Shown piece after piece: positions 1 to 8,666 of a stretch of DNA of 64,000 nt. This stretch comes from Mangrovimonas sp. ST2L15 (GTDB lineage: Bacteria > Bacteroidota > Bacteroidia > Flavobacteriales > Flavobacteriaceae), in the NCBI RefSeq assembly GCF_001280515.1, contig NZ_LBIQ01000030.1, positions 372,001-436,000 on the forward strand, read 5' to 3'. The notes below the pieces were generated by a model that saw nothing but the letters and a program-made list of their open reading frames with translations, ran no database searches and was not told the origin of the DNA. Position 1 is the first letter of the stretch; each line of letters begins with the position of its first letter. The translations under genes were made by a program, and so were the position numbers.

Positions 1-25
1 CTCACTACTCAATACTAAAATCTAG

Positions 26-1606
26 TTATGCTCTATATTTTTCTGATAATTCTTTAGCTACTAAAGTTAAGGTATCGATTACCTCATCAGTTAATTTTCC
101 AGCTTTTAAAGAATCCAATACATCTCTATGCTTAGCATTTAAGAACTCTAAATAATCTCTTTCGAATTCCTTTACTTTCTCTACAGGAACATCTCTCAAC
201 AAGTTTTTAGAACCTGCATAGATAATAGCTACCTGATCTTCTACTGTAAATGGATCGTTTTGAGCTTGTTTTAAGATCTCAACGTTACGCTTTCCTTTTT
301 CAATCACATTTAAAGTAGCTGCATCCAAATCAGAACCAAACTTAGCGAAAGCTTCCAATTCACGGAATTGGGCTTGGTCTAATTTCAAGGTACCTGCCAC
401 TTTTTTCATAGATTTAATCTGAGCAGATCCACCTACACGTGATACAGAGATACCAACGTTAATTGCAGGACGTACCCCAGAGTTAAATAAATCTGACTCC
501 AAGAAAATCTGTCCGTCTGTAATCGAAATTACGTTAGTAGGAATATAAGCAGAAACGTCACCAGCTTGTGTTTCAATAATTGGTAAGGCCGTTAAAGAAC
601 CTCCTCCTTTTACAATTGGCTTTAATGATTCTGGTAAATCATTCATTGTTTTTGCGATTTCATCATCAGCAATAACCTTTGCAGCACGCTCTAACAAACG
701 AGAGTGTAAGTAGAAAACGTCTCCTGGATAAGCCTCACGTCCTGGTGGTCTTCTTAATAATAAAGACACCTCACGATAAGCAACCGCTTGCTTAGATAAA
801 TCATCATAGATGATTAAAGCAGGACGACCAGTATCTCTAAAATATTCACCAATTGCAGCTCCTGCGAAAGGTGCATATACCTGCATTGGAGCAGGATCTG
901 ATGCATTTGCAGCAACGATAGTAGTATAAGCTAACGCCCCCTTATCTTCAAGAGTTTTAGCGATGTTAGCAACGGTTGATGCTTTTTGACCAACTGCTAC
1001 ATAAATACAGTAAACAGGCTGTCCAGCATCATAAAATTCCTTTTGATTTAAGATAGTATCAATACAAACTGTTGTTTTACCAGTTTGACGGTCACCAATT
1101 ACCAACTCTCGTTGACCACGTCCTACAGGAATCATGGCATCGATAGACTTAATACCAGTTTGTAATGGCTCATTTACCGGTTGACGGAAAATAACCCCAG
1201 GAGCTTTACGCTCTAAAGGCATCTCATAAGTTTGCCCTTCAATAGCACCTTTACCATCGATTGGGTTACCTAATGTATCAACAACACGACCAACAATACC
1301 TTCACCAACATTGATAGAAGCGATACGATTGGTACGTTTTACAGTTGCTCCTTCTTTAATTTCTTTAGAAGGACCTAACAATACCACACCAACGTTGTCT
1401 TCTTCCAAGTTCAAAACCATTCCTTCAAGGCCTGATTCAAACTCTACTAATTCCCCGTATCCAGCATTTGATAAGCCGTATACACGAGCAATACCATCAC
1501 CAACGGTAAGTACTGTTCCTACTTCATCCAATGAAGCACCTGCTTCAAAACCTGATAGTTGTTGTTTTAAGATTGCTGATATTTCAGCCGGTTTTACTTC
1601 TGCCAT
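26..1606 (-). CDS. atpA: ATP synthase F1 subunit alpha
   Basis: Non-catalytic nucleotide-binding subunit of the F1 head of ATP synthase, on the cytoplasmic face of the inner membrane. The 526-aa protein has the full family length. It shows the P-loop GDRQTGKT at residues 171-178, a Walker B-like strand LIIYDDL at 265-271 and the family signature [10 protein letters not shown] at 380-389, followed by the arginine-finger region SRVGG. It is the last complete gene of the atpB-E-F-H-A operon, 77 nt after atpH. atpG would be expected just beyond the left edge. The beta and epsilon genes are not in the window; in Bacteroidota they commonly sit in a separate atpDC operon. Identification is secure. 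Confidence 0.98.
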   Translation of the reverse strand: MAEVKPAEISAILKQQLSGFEAGASLDEVGTVLTVGDGIARVYGLSNAGYGELVEFESGLEGMVLNLEEDNVGVVLLGPSKEIKEGATVKRTNRIASINVGEGIVGRVVDTLGNPIDGKGAIEGQTYEMPLERKAPGVIFRQPVNEPLQTGIKSIDAMIPVGRGQRELVIGDRQTGKTTVCIDTILNQKEFYDAGQPVYCIYVAVGQKASTVANIAKTLEDKGALAYTTIVAANASDPAPMQVYAPFAGAAIGEYFRDTGRPALIIYDDLSKQAVAYREVSLLLRRPPGREAYPGDVFYLHSRLLERAAKVIADDEIAKTMNDLPESLKPIVKGGGSLTALPIIETQAGDVSAYIPTNVISITDGQIFLESDLFNSGVRPAINVGISVSRVGGSAQIKSMKKVAGTLKLDQAQFRELEAFAKFGSDLDAATLNVIEKGKRNVEILKQAQNDPFTVEDQVAIIYAGSKNLLRDVPVEKVKEFERDYLEFLNAKHRDVLDSLKAGKLTDEVIDTLTLVAKELSEKYRA

Positions 1607-1683
1607 CTTTTTAATTTATTTAAATCCCTCAACTTTGCTCGGGACATGTATTAGATGTTAGATACCTGTAAGGACCTAACTAT

Positions 1684-2220
1684 TTAATTTAATATAAATT
1701 CTCTTTTAAGTCTGTTTAATTTATTGGCGATACTCGCATTGTATTGAATATCCCCAACTCGTAAAATGAATCCACCAATGATGTCCTCATCCACTATATT
1801 TTTTATCTCTGCTTCCTTCCCGGTCAATTCTTTAACCTTAGCCAACACTTTTGTCTTTATATCATCTGTCATAGGAACAGCTGTAGTTACTTTAGCAACT
1901 TGCATATCATTCAAATGATCAAACAATAAATTGTATTGCACTGCAATTTCATCTAAAAGCGCTATACGTTTATTGGCAATTAAAGTGTCTATTAAATTGC
2001 TTGTACTAGGGGTGATATCTTTGAAAGTACCAACTAGTATCGATTTTTTAATAGCCGATCTAACCACAGGACTTTTAAGCACATTCTTTAGGTCTTTGTT
2101 ATCTGCAATGGTCTTTGAGATTAGTTTCATATCATTGTTTACAACCTCAGTTGTATTTTGATCTTTTGCTAAACTCAAAATGGCTTTTGCGTAACGTGCT
2201 GCTGCTCTAGTTCCTGCCAT
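1684..2220 (-). CDS. atpH: ATP synthase F1 subunit delta
   Basis: Stator subunit (OSCP/delta family) linking the F1 head to the membrane-anchored b subunits. The 178-aa protein has the expected length. The N-terminus (AGTRAAARYAKAILSLA) is the conserved opening helix of the delta family, and the C-terminal IIGGFILRVGDIQYNAS segment matches the family's signature region. It starts 5 nt after the atpF stop codon and is followed by atpA, so it is cotranscribed with both. Identity rests on sequence and position together, since this family is poorly conserved. Confidence 0.95.
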   Translation of the reverse strand: MAGTRAAARYAKAILSLAKDQNTTEVVNNDMKLISKTIADNKDLKNVLKSPVVRSAIKKSILVGTFKDITPSTSNLIDTLIANKRIALLDEIAVQYNLLFDHLNDMQVAKVTTAVPMTDDIKTKVLAKVKELTGKEAEIKNIVDEDIIGGFILRVGDIQYNASIANKLNRLKREFILN

Positions 2221-2225
2221 GGTTA

Positions 2226-2726
2226 TTAATTTAAGGTTGTTTCACCCAACATAGATTCTACCAAATCCATTTGTTTGTCTTTGCTAGACAACTCGCCACG
2301 CACTACTTTCTCAGCAATCTCTAACGACAAAGTGGCCACCTGGTTTTTCAACTCGGTCATAGCTAATCGCTTCTCGCTTTCAATAGCAGATTGTGCGGCC
2401 TCAATCATTTGATTGGCTTGAACTTGTGCTTCATCTTTTGCATCAGCAACCATTTTAGCCTTGATTTCTCTAGCCTCTTTAAGCATTGCCTCACGCTCAG
2501 CTCTAGCTTCTTTTAATAATCTGTCGTTATCTGCTTGAAGGTTTTGCATTTCAAGTTTTGCATTTTCTGCAGCTTTCAATGCATCTTCAATTCCTGATTC
2601 TCTTTTCTCAACAGCATCAAGAATTGGTTTCCAAGCAAATTTTCTCAACAATAATACTAATCCAACAAAAAGCAATAATTGCCAGAAAAATAGTCCGAAT
2701 GAAAATTCATTAATTAACTTATCCAT
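2226..2726 (-). CDS. atpF: ATP synthase F0 subunit b
   Basis: Membrane-anchored peripheral stalk subunit. The 166-aa protein has one N-terminal membrane helix (about residues 8-27, FSFGLFFWQLLLFVGLVLLL). The charged RKFAWKPI junction is typical of subunit b, and the rest is a long Ala/Glu/Lys-rich coiled coil (about residues 35-140) that dimerises and contacts delta. It lies between atpE and atpH. An 81-nt gap containing a stable hairpin separates it from atpE, while atpH follows after 5 nt. Confidence 0.96.
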   Translation of the reverse strand: MDKLINEFSFGLFFWQLLLFVGLVLLLRKFAWKPILDAVEKRESGIEDALKAAENAKLEMQNLQADNDRLLKEARAEREAMLKEAREIKAKMVADAKDEAQVQANQMIEAAQSAIESEKRLAMTELKNQVATLSLEIAEKVVRGELSSKDKQMDLVESMLGETTLN

Positions 2727-2770
2727 TTATATCTCGGTTATATCTAATTAATCCTTTTTTAATAAAACAC

Positions 2771-2795
2771 CAGCTATAACCAACCGTTATAGCTG
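2771..2795 (-). promoter_or_regulatory. Intercistronic hairpin between atpE and atpF
   Basis: A perfect 10-bp inverted repeat (CAGCTATAAC at 2771-2780 and its complement at 2786-2795) with a 5-nt loop sits in the atpE-atpF gap. On the minus (mRNA) strand the next bases are GTGTTTTATT, not a clean U-tract, so it looks more like an RNA processing or stability element, or a leaky terminator, than a full terminator. By inference it could raise atpE output over the downstream genes, fitting the need for many c subunits per complex. Confidence 0.5.
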
Positions 2796-2807
2796 ATGCT
2801 TGTGTTA

Positions 2808-2999
2808 TTATGCCGCGAATAAAGCAGCAAATCCAATACCTTCAATAAGGGCAGCTGCAATAAGCATAGCTGTTTGGATTTTTCCTGAAGCTTCAGGTTG
2901 ACGAGCAATAGCTTCCATAGCTTGTCCACCAATTCTACCGATACCTAAACCAGCACCGATAACAATTAAACCAGCTCCTACAATGTTTGGAATAGTCAT
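2808..2999 (-). CDS. atpE: ATP synthase F0 subunit c
   Basis: Proteolipid that forms the rotating ring of F0. The 63-aa hairpin has two membrane helices (about residues 5-29 and 42-63) joined by the conserved polar loop ARQPE (32-36). The ion-carrying carboxylate is Glu53 in the second helix (ALIEGIGF). The residue after it is Gly rather than the Ser/Thr usual in sodium-binding rings, so proton coupling is more likely; this is inference. The protein is short for the family but complete. It lies between atpB and atpF. Confidence 0.97.
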   Translation of the reverse strand: MTIPNIVGAGLIVIGAGLGIGRIGGQAMEAIARQPEASGKIQTAMLIAAALIEGIGFAALFAA

Positions 3000-3031
3000 A
3001 ATATATATATTAAATAATTAAACATTCAATT

Positions 3032-4153
3032 TTAGTGATCGTCGTGGTGTTCTTCTACAGCCGACCCAAAATACAATGCTGAAAGCATGGTAAAAATATA
3101 GGCCTGCAAAGCAGCAACCAACAACTCTAATAAGGATAAAACAAACGCCAATCCGAAAGACAACGAACTTCCTATCCAGTTTTTAAAGATAAACATCAAA
3201 CCAATGATACTCATCAATACAATGTGACCAGCTGTGATGTTAGCATACAAACGAATCAATAATGAAAACGGTTTGATAAAAGTTCCTAACAATTCAATTG
3301 GTGCTAAAATGATTTTCATTGGAACAGGTACTCCTGGCATCCAGAAAATGTGTTTCCAATAATTTTTGTTACCAGAGAAAGTGGTAATCAAATAGGTTAA
3401 AATTGCTAAAGCAAAAGTCACTGCTATATTGTTAGTAACATTAACTCCTAGCGGCGTTAAACCTAATAGGTTGATAATCCAAATAAAGAAGAACACACTC
3501 AACAAAAAGCTCATGTAACGCTTGTAATGCTTCAACCCAATATTTGGAATAGCAATATCATCACGAATGTAAAGAACTATAGGCTCTAAAAAACGACCCA
3601 TTCCAGATGGAAGCGCTCCTTTTTTATATGATTTTGCCATGGAACTAAACATCCATAGAAGCAAAAGACCTACTATAAAAATGGTAAAGACATTTTTAGT
3701 GATTGATAAATCAAAAGGCTTTGCGTTAGTTGGATGATGGTGGTCATCTAGAGTTATGTCACCTTGTGCATTGGTTTTGTAAACCTTATTATGGTAAAGT
3801 TTGTAATATTCACCTCCTACCTCAGCAACTTCTTCTCCATGATGGAATTTTGAAGACGAGAACACTTTTAATCCCCCATCCCATAAAATAACTGGAAGTG
3901 GGAATCCGATGTGTACTTTTTCTCCCGCATCATTGGTATAAGAATACAAACTAAAATCATGCGAATCTAACAAGTGATGATTTATGTATTCTTTAATCTC
4001 TTTCTTGAGTCCTTCTTTACCCTCAACACCTGGAGCAACTTCTTGAAGTTCCATCTCTTCATGTTGATTTTCACCATGTTGAGCTAACATAGTAGAAAGG
4101 GACAAAGAGGCTATAAAAAACAAAAGCAAACTAAAAACTGACTTTCTTGGCAT
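3032..4153 (-). CDS. atpB: ATP synthase F0 subunit a
   Basis: Stator subunit forming the proton half-channels next to the c ring. The C-terminal half (about residues 155-360) carries the membrane helices, with the essential arginine in LLIRLYANITAGHIVL. The 373-aa protein is about 100 residues longer than E. coli AtpB. The first ~25 residues look like a cleavable signal peptide, followed by an acidic, His-containing periplasmic segment (LDDHHHP and others), an extension typical of Bacteroidota. The C-terminus is also His/Asp-rich (EEHHDDH). It is the first gene of the operon, with a well-formed promoter 35-62 nt upstream. Confidence 0.97.
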   Translation of the reverse strand: MPRKSVFSLLLFFIASLSLSTMLAQHGENQHEEMELQEVAPGVEGKEGLKKEIKEYINHHLLDSHDFSLYSYTNDAGEKVHIGFPLPVILWDGGLKVFSSSKFHHGEEVAEVGGEYYKLYHNKVYKTNAQGDITLDDHHHPTNAKPFDLSITKNVFTIFIVGLLLLWMFSSMAKSYKKGALPSGMGRFLEPIVLYIRDDIAIPNIGLKHYKRYMSFLLSVFFFIWIINLLGLTPLGVNVTNNIAVTFALAILTYLITTFSGNKNYWKHIFWMPGVPVPMKIILAPIELLGTFIKPFSLLIRLYANITAGHIVLMSIIGLMFIFKNWIGSSLSFGLAFVLSLLELLVAALQAYIFTMLSALYFGSAVEEHHDDH

Positions 4154-4187
4154 GTCGAAACAAAAATTGTATCCTTAAAAATTGGTG

Positions 4188-4215
4188 CAAAGGTATGCTT
4201 TTATCTCAAAATCAA
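4188..4215 (-). promoter_or_regulatory. Promoter of the ATP synthase operon
   Basis: On the minus strand the sequence reads TTG-N17-TACCTTTG (TTG at 4213-4215, -7 box at 4188-4195). This matches the Bacteroidota housekeeping consensus TTG-N17-23-TAnnTTTG. The predicted transcription start is about 30 nt before atpB. It separates the atp genes from the preceding membrane-protein genes. Confidence 0.75.
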
Positions 4216-4268
4216 AAAAGAAAATTTTACATTATTTTGGAATGCTTCTTTCACCCCTTAAATTGGGA

Positions 4269-4658
4269 CTAATCTAAACTGTTTAAGAGCCTTACGCCTC
4301 CAAAAGTTTCTGTAATCAAGGAAGTTGCATAGGGAACAAAAAATGAAGTGAACTCCAGAGTCGATACTTCATTGTCGGCATGATAGGCTGGGTAAAAGAG
4401 AATGAAAAAAAAGATAAACTTCAAAAAGCTTCCAAGCATAAATAAAAATCCCAACTGATCTCTGAATTTTTCTTTGAAAAAATACAAACAGAACAGAATC
4501 CCCATGGCCAAACAGGTATTCACGATATAAGCCAAAACAATTTTATGCTCATAAGGTGGCAGCTCCATTTGTTTTAAAACGACTGTATGGATAAAAAAAG
4601 CAATCAACGAGGTGATTGCTATTATTAAAAGGTATATGAATAATCTCTTTTTATTCAT
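4269..4658 (-). CDS. Four-helix membrane protein upstream of atpB (probable DUF6168 family)
   Basis: Small integral membrane protein of 129 aa with about four hydrophobic helices (roughly residues 7-28, 43-61, 71-92 and 104-118) and a Lys/Arg-rich start. I believe it belongs to DUF6168, found in flavobacteria between atpZ and atpB; no molecular function is established. Its position matches that of atpI in other bacteria, suggesting a role in F0 assembly or ion supply, but this is inference. It overlaps the atpZ stop by 8 nt, indicating translational coupling. Confidence 0.75.
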   Translation of the reverse strand: MNKKRLFIYLLIIAITSLIAFFIHTVVLKQMELPPYEHKIVLAYIVNTCLAMGILFCLYFFKEKFRDQLGFLFMLGSFLKFIFFFILFYPAYHADNEVSTLEFTSFFVPYATSLITETFGGVRLLNSLD

Positions 4659-4887
4659 TCAATTTATTAATTTGTTTCAATACCACATAAAGGGAAATAC
4701 CTACTCCCAATAAAGTACAGACAATAAGAAATAACTTGCCACCATCGGTAAATTTGCCATCCAGCCATTTACCCAACAGCACAAACAAATAAATGGTGAT
4801 TCCCATTTGAATGGCAACCCCAGACATGGCAGCCAGATTCTTAAGCTGATTGCCCTTGTTCTTGTTTTCTTTCTTTTGGTTGTCCAC
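4651..4887 (-). CDS. atpZ: AtpZ/AtpI family F0F1 assembly protein
   Basis: Two-helix membrane protein of 78 aa that matches the AtpZ/AtpI family: a charged N-terminus, a first helix (SGVAIQMGITIYLFVLLG), the conserved GKWLDGKF turn, and a second helix ending in a Lys-rich tail. The family is thought to help c-ring assembly or supply ions to ATP synthase. The assigned start is a GTG whose coding region overlaps the end of the bactofilin gene by 47 nt. The only internal ATG is near residue 20, which would remove the basic N-terminus, so the GTG start is preferred though not certain. Confidence 0.85.
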   Translation of the reverse strand: MDNQKKENKNKGNQLKNLAAMSGVAIQMGITIYLFVLLGKWLDGKFTDGGKLFLIVCTLLGVGISLYVVLKQINKLNE

Positions 4888-5272
4888 CTTGGTTAAATTC
4901 CTTTACGGCTCCTTTCATGGCGCAATTTACATTGAAGGTTGCTCCTGGTTCTACAGATAGTTTCCCTAATACCACTTCACCCTCAACATGGGCTGAAGAT
5001 TTAAGATTCAAGGTTCCTGATAAATTTAATTTTCCGGAAAACTTTCCTTCAAAATGTGCATCGGTACCATTTAAGGTTCCTTTAATCAATCCTGATTTTC
5101 CTACCACAACTTTCCCTGGGGTTTTGATATTTCCTTCAACGATACCGTCAATTCTAATATCTCCCTCGCTGGTTAAATCACCAATAATTTTGGTTCCTTT
5201 CGCGACAATGTTTTGATTCGATGATGAATCAAAAGATTGCTTTTCCTTTTTGTTTTCTGAAAACATAGCCAT
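4841..5272 (-). CDS. Bactofilin (polymer-forming cytoskeletal protein)
   Basis: 143-aa bactofilin (DUF583 family). The core, about residues 20-120, is a right-handed beta-helix seen as repeated G-x-hydrophobic turns (IIGDLTSEGDIRIDGIVEGN and on). It is flanked by disordered polar tails, the last rich in Gln, Glu and Lys. Bactofilins self-assemble into membrane-associated filaments that organise envelope synthesis or localise proteins. It starts 7 nt after the PorW stop codon and overlaps atpZ by 47 nt, so it is probably cotranscribed with both. Confidence 0.9.
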   Translation of the reverse strand: MAMFSENKKEKQSFDSSSNQNIVAKGTKIIGDLTSEGDIRIDGIVEGNIKTPGKVVVGKSGLIKGTLNGTDAHFEGKFSGKLNLSGTLNLKSSAHVEGEVVLGKLSVEPGATFNVNCAMKGAVKEFNQGGQPKERKQEQGQSA

Positions 5273-5279
5273 CTTACTT

Positions 5280-7841
5280 TTAGTTATTAGTTTCTAAATA
5301 ATTCAAATAATCATCCATGTTCTTATGAATTTGGATGATTTTATAGTTTGAAGACGAAACTGGGAAAAACTGATGGACAATCTTGTCTTTCTTCCTTTCC
5401 TCAAGCGCTAGGGCAAATCCTTTAGCACCTTCTCTACTCTTCAAACCATGAACTACTACAAAGGTAGTATTGGGGTTATAAATGTCAATGGAAGTGGACA
5501 GTTCAAATACATTAACCTGTTCTACCTCCTTGTCTAATTTCTTTTTAAATGCTTCCAAGGTTTCTGAATCGGCATTGTTGAAATAATACACGATTTTAAA
5601 ATTGGTTTCATTAGCATTTTCAGCGAAATCCTTCACAGCCAATTTAGGCAATACTTCAGTTACCATGCGTTGCGCTTCAATGCCTTCTGGTGTGTTTGAA
5701 TAATTTACTGCCACCTCATTAATACCCTTAGAGTATTTTTCAAATCCATATAAACGTCCTTCTGCTGTGGCTTTTAATATTTCAAACTTCGGCGCCATAG
5801 GATCGCCTTCCAGTTGGGTGATCATTTCAGATGACTTGCCAAGAACTTCTGCATAGTTTTGATCTTGCAACTCTTGGTACAACCTTTCATAAATACTTTC
5901 TGGACTGTTTTCATCCTTTTGGGTTGCCGACTCTGGATTTATCAGTATCGCCGCATATCTTGAATCTGGGTATTCTGAGATAATCTCCTGTTTTATTCTT
6001 TCAGCTTTGGCTGTTTCTTCCAACTCTAGATACACACGATATAAATTGTACTTGGAAGGAAGAATGAGTTTTTCCTCTGGATCACTTTCCAACAAAGCTT
6101 CCAAGCGATTTTCAGAAAGTCGATATTCTTTGAACTTCTCCTTATAAATAATACCCAATTGGTAATAAGCAAAATTGCGTTCTTTGGCAATGCTATCTAT
6201 AGCCGTTTGTTCCACTGGAATTTGCCCAATGTAATAATTAGGGTCAAACATTTCAGTTTCATCAATTGTGGCAACTTCCTCTTCTAACTCTTCGGTATTT
6301 GACGTTCTTAATTGATTGGAAGACCACCTCCAGTTGTCCTCAGGAGCCCTATCTCCCCAAACCTGTCTGAATTCATTTTTCCCAAATGAAATGGTATTTT
6401 GATTGTAGAAATAAAAACTTGAGGCACTTTGTGGATTTGGACCTCTATTGGTTTTACTTACCAAATTATCATTCACAGTAACCAATCCTTGATTGGCCAT
6501 TCTTTCTGCCGCTTCTTGACGTTCCTTTTCTTCTTCAGCTTTCACCTTTAAATTTTCAGTATATTGCGTAAAATATTCCAATCGCTCGGTGTCATTCATA
6601 GCCACCAAGCCTAAAATACTGTCATTTGATTCAGCAATATCCTCATAGAGTATGACATCTTCTAGGTTATCCCTTTTTCTCTTGATAATTCGATAAGGCT
6701 TCTTATTTTTTTCCATGTTCAACATGGTGCTGTCGTAATATAAACCAGCAGTCTTATACTCTGCTTCATCAAAATAATAATCTCCTAAGATTACATAATT
6801 TCTGGCTCTTAGTTTTTTATCTCGGGTAGGCGTTCTTAAAGACTTGTTGTAATATACCAAGGCTAAGGAATCCATTCCTTCTGTCAAAAAGAACTCTCCC
6901 TTTTGGTGATAGATACGATCTAAATAGGGACGGTTTTCACGATTCTCTTCAAGCTTTGTCAATAACTCAAGAAACGCCAATTTATCTCCTTTATCATAAT
7001 CAAAATTCTTGGCCTTTTCCAAATGAGCACTTATATAGTAAATTCTTGGAGTTCTTCTATTCAGTTCAATAACTTGATCAAAGGCAATGTTGGCACTGTC
7101 TTTATACCCCAACTCATTATATAATTGTCCTTGAATAAATCTGTATCGCCCTCGTTCGTCATCATCTTTGGTGCTATTGCTTGCAGTTTCAAGTTGTGTA
7201 ACAGCACTGTCCAAGGATTTGGTATTGATATAGGCTTGTGCCAACATGGAAGTAGCATCTGCCAAATCTTGACCTTGAATATCTTCTTCCAACAACTTTT
7301 TCAAATTCTCAATGGCCAACTCATCATTGTCTAAACGAATATTTGTCTTCTCTCTCCAAATTTTCGCCTGATTGATTTTATCACTAGCTGGATATCTATA
7401 CAATATGTAATTAAAGGCCTGTAAAGCTGGAACAAATCGTTGGTCAAAATAACGGGATTGACCCAACAATAAATAAGCCTCATCCATTTGCGGATTGTAT
7501 TCCTTTCCAGAAATACTCATACTGTGTTTTTGAATGGCAATAATGGCCTTGTCTTCGGCCCTGTTGAAGTTTTCATTTTTGCTTTGACCAGGAAGAATCA
7601 CATCTTCAAAAACCTGCATTCTTTCTACAGGCAATATTTGCCAATAATCATCCTGGTAGGCCGTATTAAGGGTTTTCTTTCCTTCTTCCAACGCCAAATA
7701 ACCATTATATAACGCATTGTATTCTGCAGTTACGGCATGATAATTTCTACTTACAAAACTGTTTTTCTTTCTGGAGCAGGCAGAGAACAATATTGCAATG
7801 GAAAAAAGCCAGATACCTATTTTTACAAAAGAAGTCTTCAA
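5280..7841 (-). CDS. porW: Type IX secretion system lipoprotein PorW/SprE, TPR-containing
   Basis: Large TPR-rich lipoprotein of the PorW/SprE family, required in flavobacteria for type IX secretion and gliding. The start at TTG 7841 gives 853 aa and a clean lipoprotein signal: MKTSFVKIG, a hydrophobic core, and lipobox LFSAC. The motif after the Cys (SRKKNSFVSRNYHAVTAEYN) is characteristic of SprE. TPR-like helical pairs follow (about residues 80-450 and 560-700), with a low-complexity acidic linker between. An upstream in-frame GTG at 7883 would add 14 residues, but it lies inside the terminator hairpin of the previous operon and is rejected. Confidence 0.88.
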   Translation of the reverse strand: MKTSFVKIGIWLFSIAILFSACSRKKNSFVSRNYHAVTAEYNALYNGYLALEEGKKTLNTAYQDDYWQILPVERMQVFEDVILPGQSKNENFNRAEDKAIIAIQKHSMSISGKEYNPQMDEAYLLLGQSRYFDQRFVPALQAFNYILYRYPASDKINQAKIWREKTNIRLDNDELAIENLKKLLEEDIQGQDLADATSMLAQAYINTKSLDSAVTQLETASNSTKDDDERGRYRFIQGQLYNELGYKDSANIAFDQVIELNRRTPRIYYISAHLEKAKNFDYDKGDKLAFLELLTKLEENRENRPYLDRIYHQKGEFFLTEGMDSLALVYYNKSLRTPTRDKKLRARNYVILGDYYFDEAEYKTAGLYYDSTMLNMEKNKKPYRIIKRKRDNLEDVILYEDIAESNDSILGLVAMNDTERLEYFTQYTENLKVKAEEEKERQEAAERMANQGLVTVNDNLVSKTNRGPNPQSASSFYFYNQNTISFGKNEFRQVWGDRAPEDNWRWSSNQLRTSNTEELEEEVATIDETEMFDPNYYIGQIPVEQTAIDSIAKERNFAYYQLGIIYKEKFKEYRLSENRLEALLESDPEEKLILPSKYNLYRVYLELEETAKAERIKQEIISEYPDSRYAAILINPESATQKDENSPESIYERLYQELQDQNYAEVLGKSSEMITQLEGDPMAPKFEILKATAEGRLYGFEKYSKGINEVAVNYSNTPEGIEAQRMVTEVLPKLAVKDFAENANETNFKIVYYFNNADSETLEAFKKKLDKEVEQVNVFELSTSIDIYNPNTTFVVVHGLKSREGAKGFALALEERKKDKIVHQFFPVSSSNYKIIQIHKNMDDYLNYLETNN

Positions 7842-7870
7842 ATGTTGGTTATACTTGGTTATTAAATAAC

Positions 7871-7902
7871 TAAAAACGGCCACACATATTATGTGTAGCC
7901 GT
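7871..7902 (-). terminator. Rho-independent terminator after the ABC transporter gene
   Basis: An inverted repeat pairs 7876-7887 with 7891-7902 (11 pairs, one mismatch, 3-nt loop). On the minus strand it is followed by TTTTTA at 7871-7875. It lies 45-76 nt past the end of the ATP-binding protein gene and before porW. Confidence 0.8.
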
Positions 7903-7946
7903 AAAAATAAGCATCTTTTTGAATTATCTTATAAATTGAATATTAA

Positions 7947-8654
7947 TTAAGCGCTTTCAGTTCCTGAAAAATGGGCTTCCAATTCTTTTAAAGTAGCATC
8001 ACTGGTTACCAAATCCTTAACTATTTCTCCTTTTTCAAGTACTACAATACGCTCACAAACATCAGTAACATGTAAAAGATCATGACTGGAAATCAATACG
8101 GTAACACCTCTTTTTTCAGCTAATTCCTTGATGATGTTTTTGAGTCGAATTTGTGTAGTTGGATCCAAATTGGCAAAAGGCTCATCTAGAATAATCACTT
8201 CTGGATCTCCAATCAAGGCTGCAACAATTCCCGCCTTTTTTTGATTTCCTTTACTTAAATCCCTTAAATATTTCTTCTGCCCTAAGATTTCTCCATGAAA
8301 AAAATCTTCAAACTGGGCCAAAAGCGCATCTACATCTGCTTTGTTTCTTCCTCTTAACTCCCCAATAAAATAGAAATACTCCTCTGGAGTCAAATAACCG
8401 ATTAAGAAACTCTCATCAATAAAGGCCGAAGTAAAAGGCTTCCAATCTTCACTCAAATTCACTTGAATCTCATTGTTCTTAATAAAGCCTGTGGAAGGAT
8501 TAATTAAATCCAACAACAAACTGAAATAGGTGGTTTTACCCGCCCCATTGTTCCCAACCAGACCAAAACTTTGTCCTTTGGGAATATCCAGCTCCTCTAT
8601 TTTTAGAACGGTCTTCTTATTATATGTTTTTGAAAGGTTTGATGTCTGTATCAT
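7947..8654 (-). CDS. ABC transporter ATP-binding protein
   Basis: Cytoplasmic ATPase of 235 aa that would power the adjacent DUF5687 membrane protein. It shows the Walker A motif GNNGAGKTT (about residue 35), signature LSKGNQKK (about 133), Walker B VIILDEPF (about 155) and the switch-region sequence ISSHD (about 188). The signature is LSKGN rather than LSGGQ, which is common in the ABC-2/CcmA-type group. It starts 12 nt after the DUF5687 stop codon. The substrate cannot be read from sequence. Confidence 0.9.
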   Translation of the reverse strand: MIQTSNLSKTYNKKTVLKIEELDIPKGQSFGLVGNNGAGKTTYFSLLLDLINPSTGFIKNNEIQVNLSEDWKPFTSAFIDESFLIGYLTPEEYFYFIGELRGRNKADVDALLAQFEDFFHGEILGQKKYLRDLSKGNQKKAGIVAALIGDPEVIILDEPFANLDPTTQIRLKNIIKELAEKRGVTVLISSHDLLHVTDVCERIVVLEKGEIVKDLVTSDATLKELEAHFSGTESA

Positions 8655-8666
8655 AATTTTGAGGTA

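Noticed and set aside
1311-1661. Plus-strand frame of 116 codons opposite atpA
   Set aside because: Antisense shadow of a highly conserved gene; no family resemblance and no promoter.
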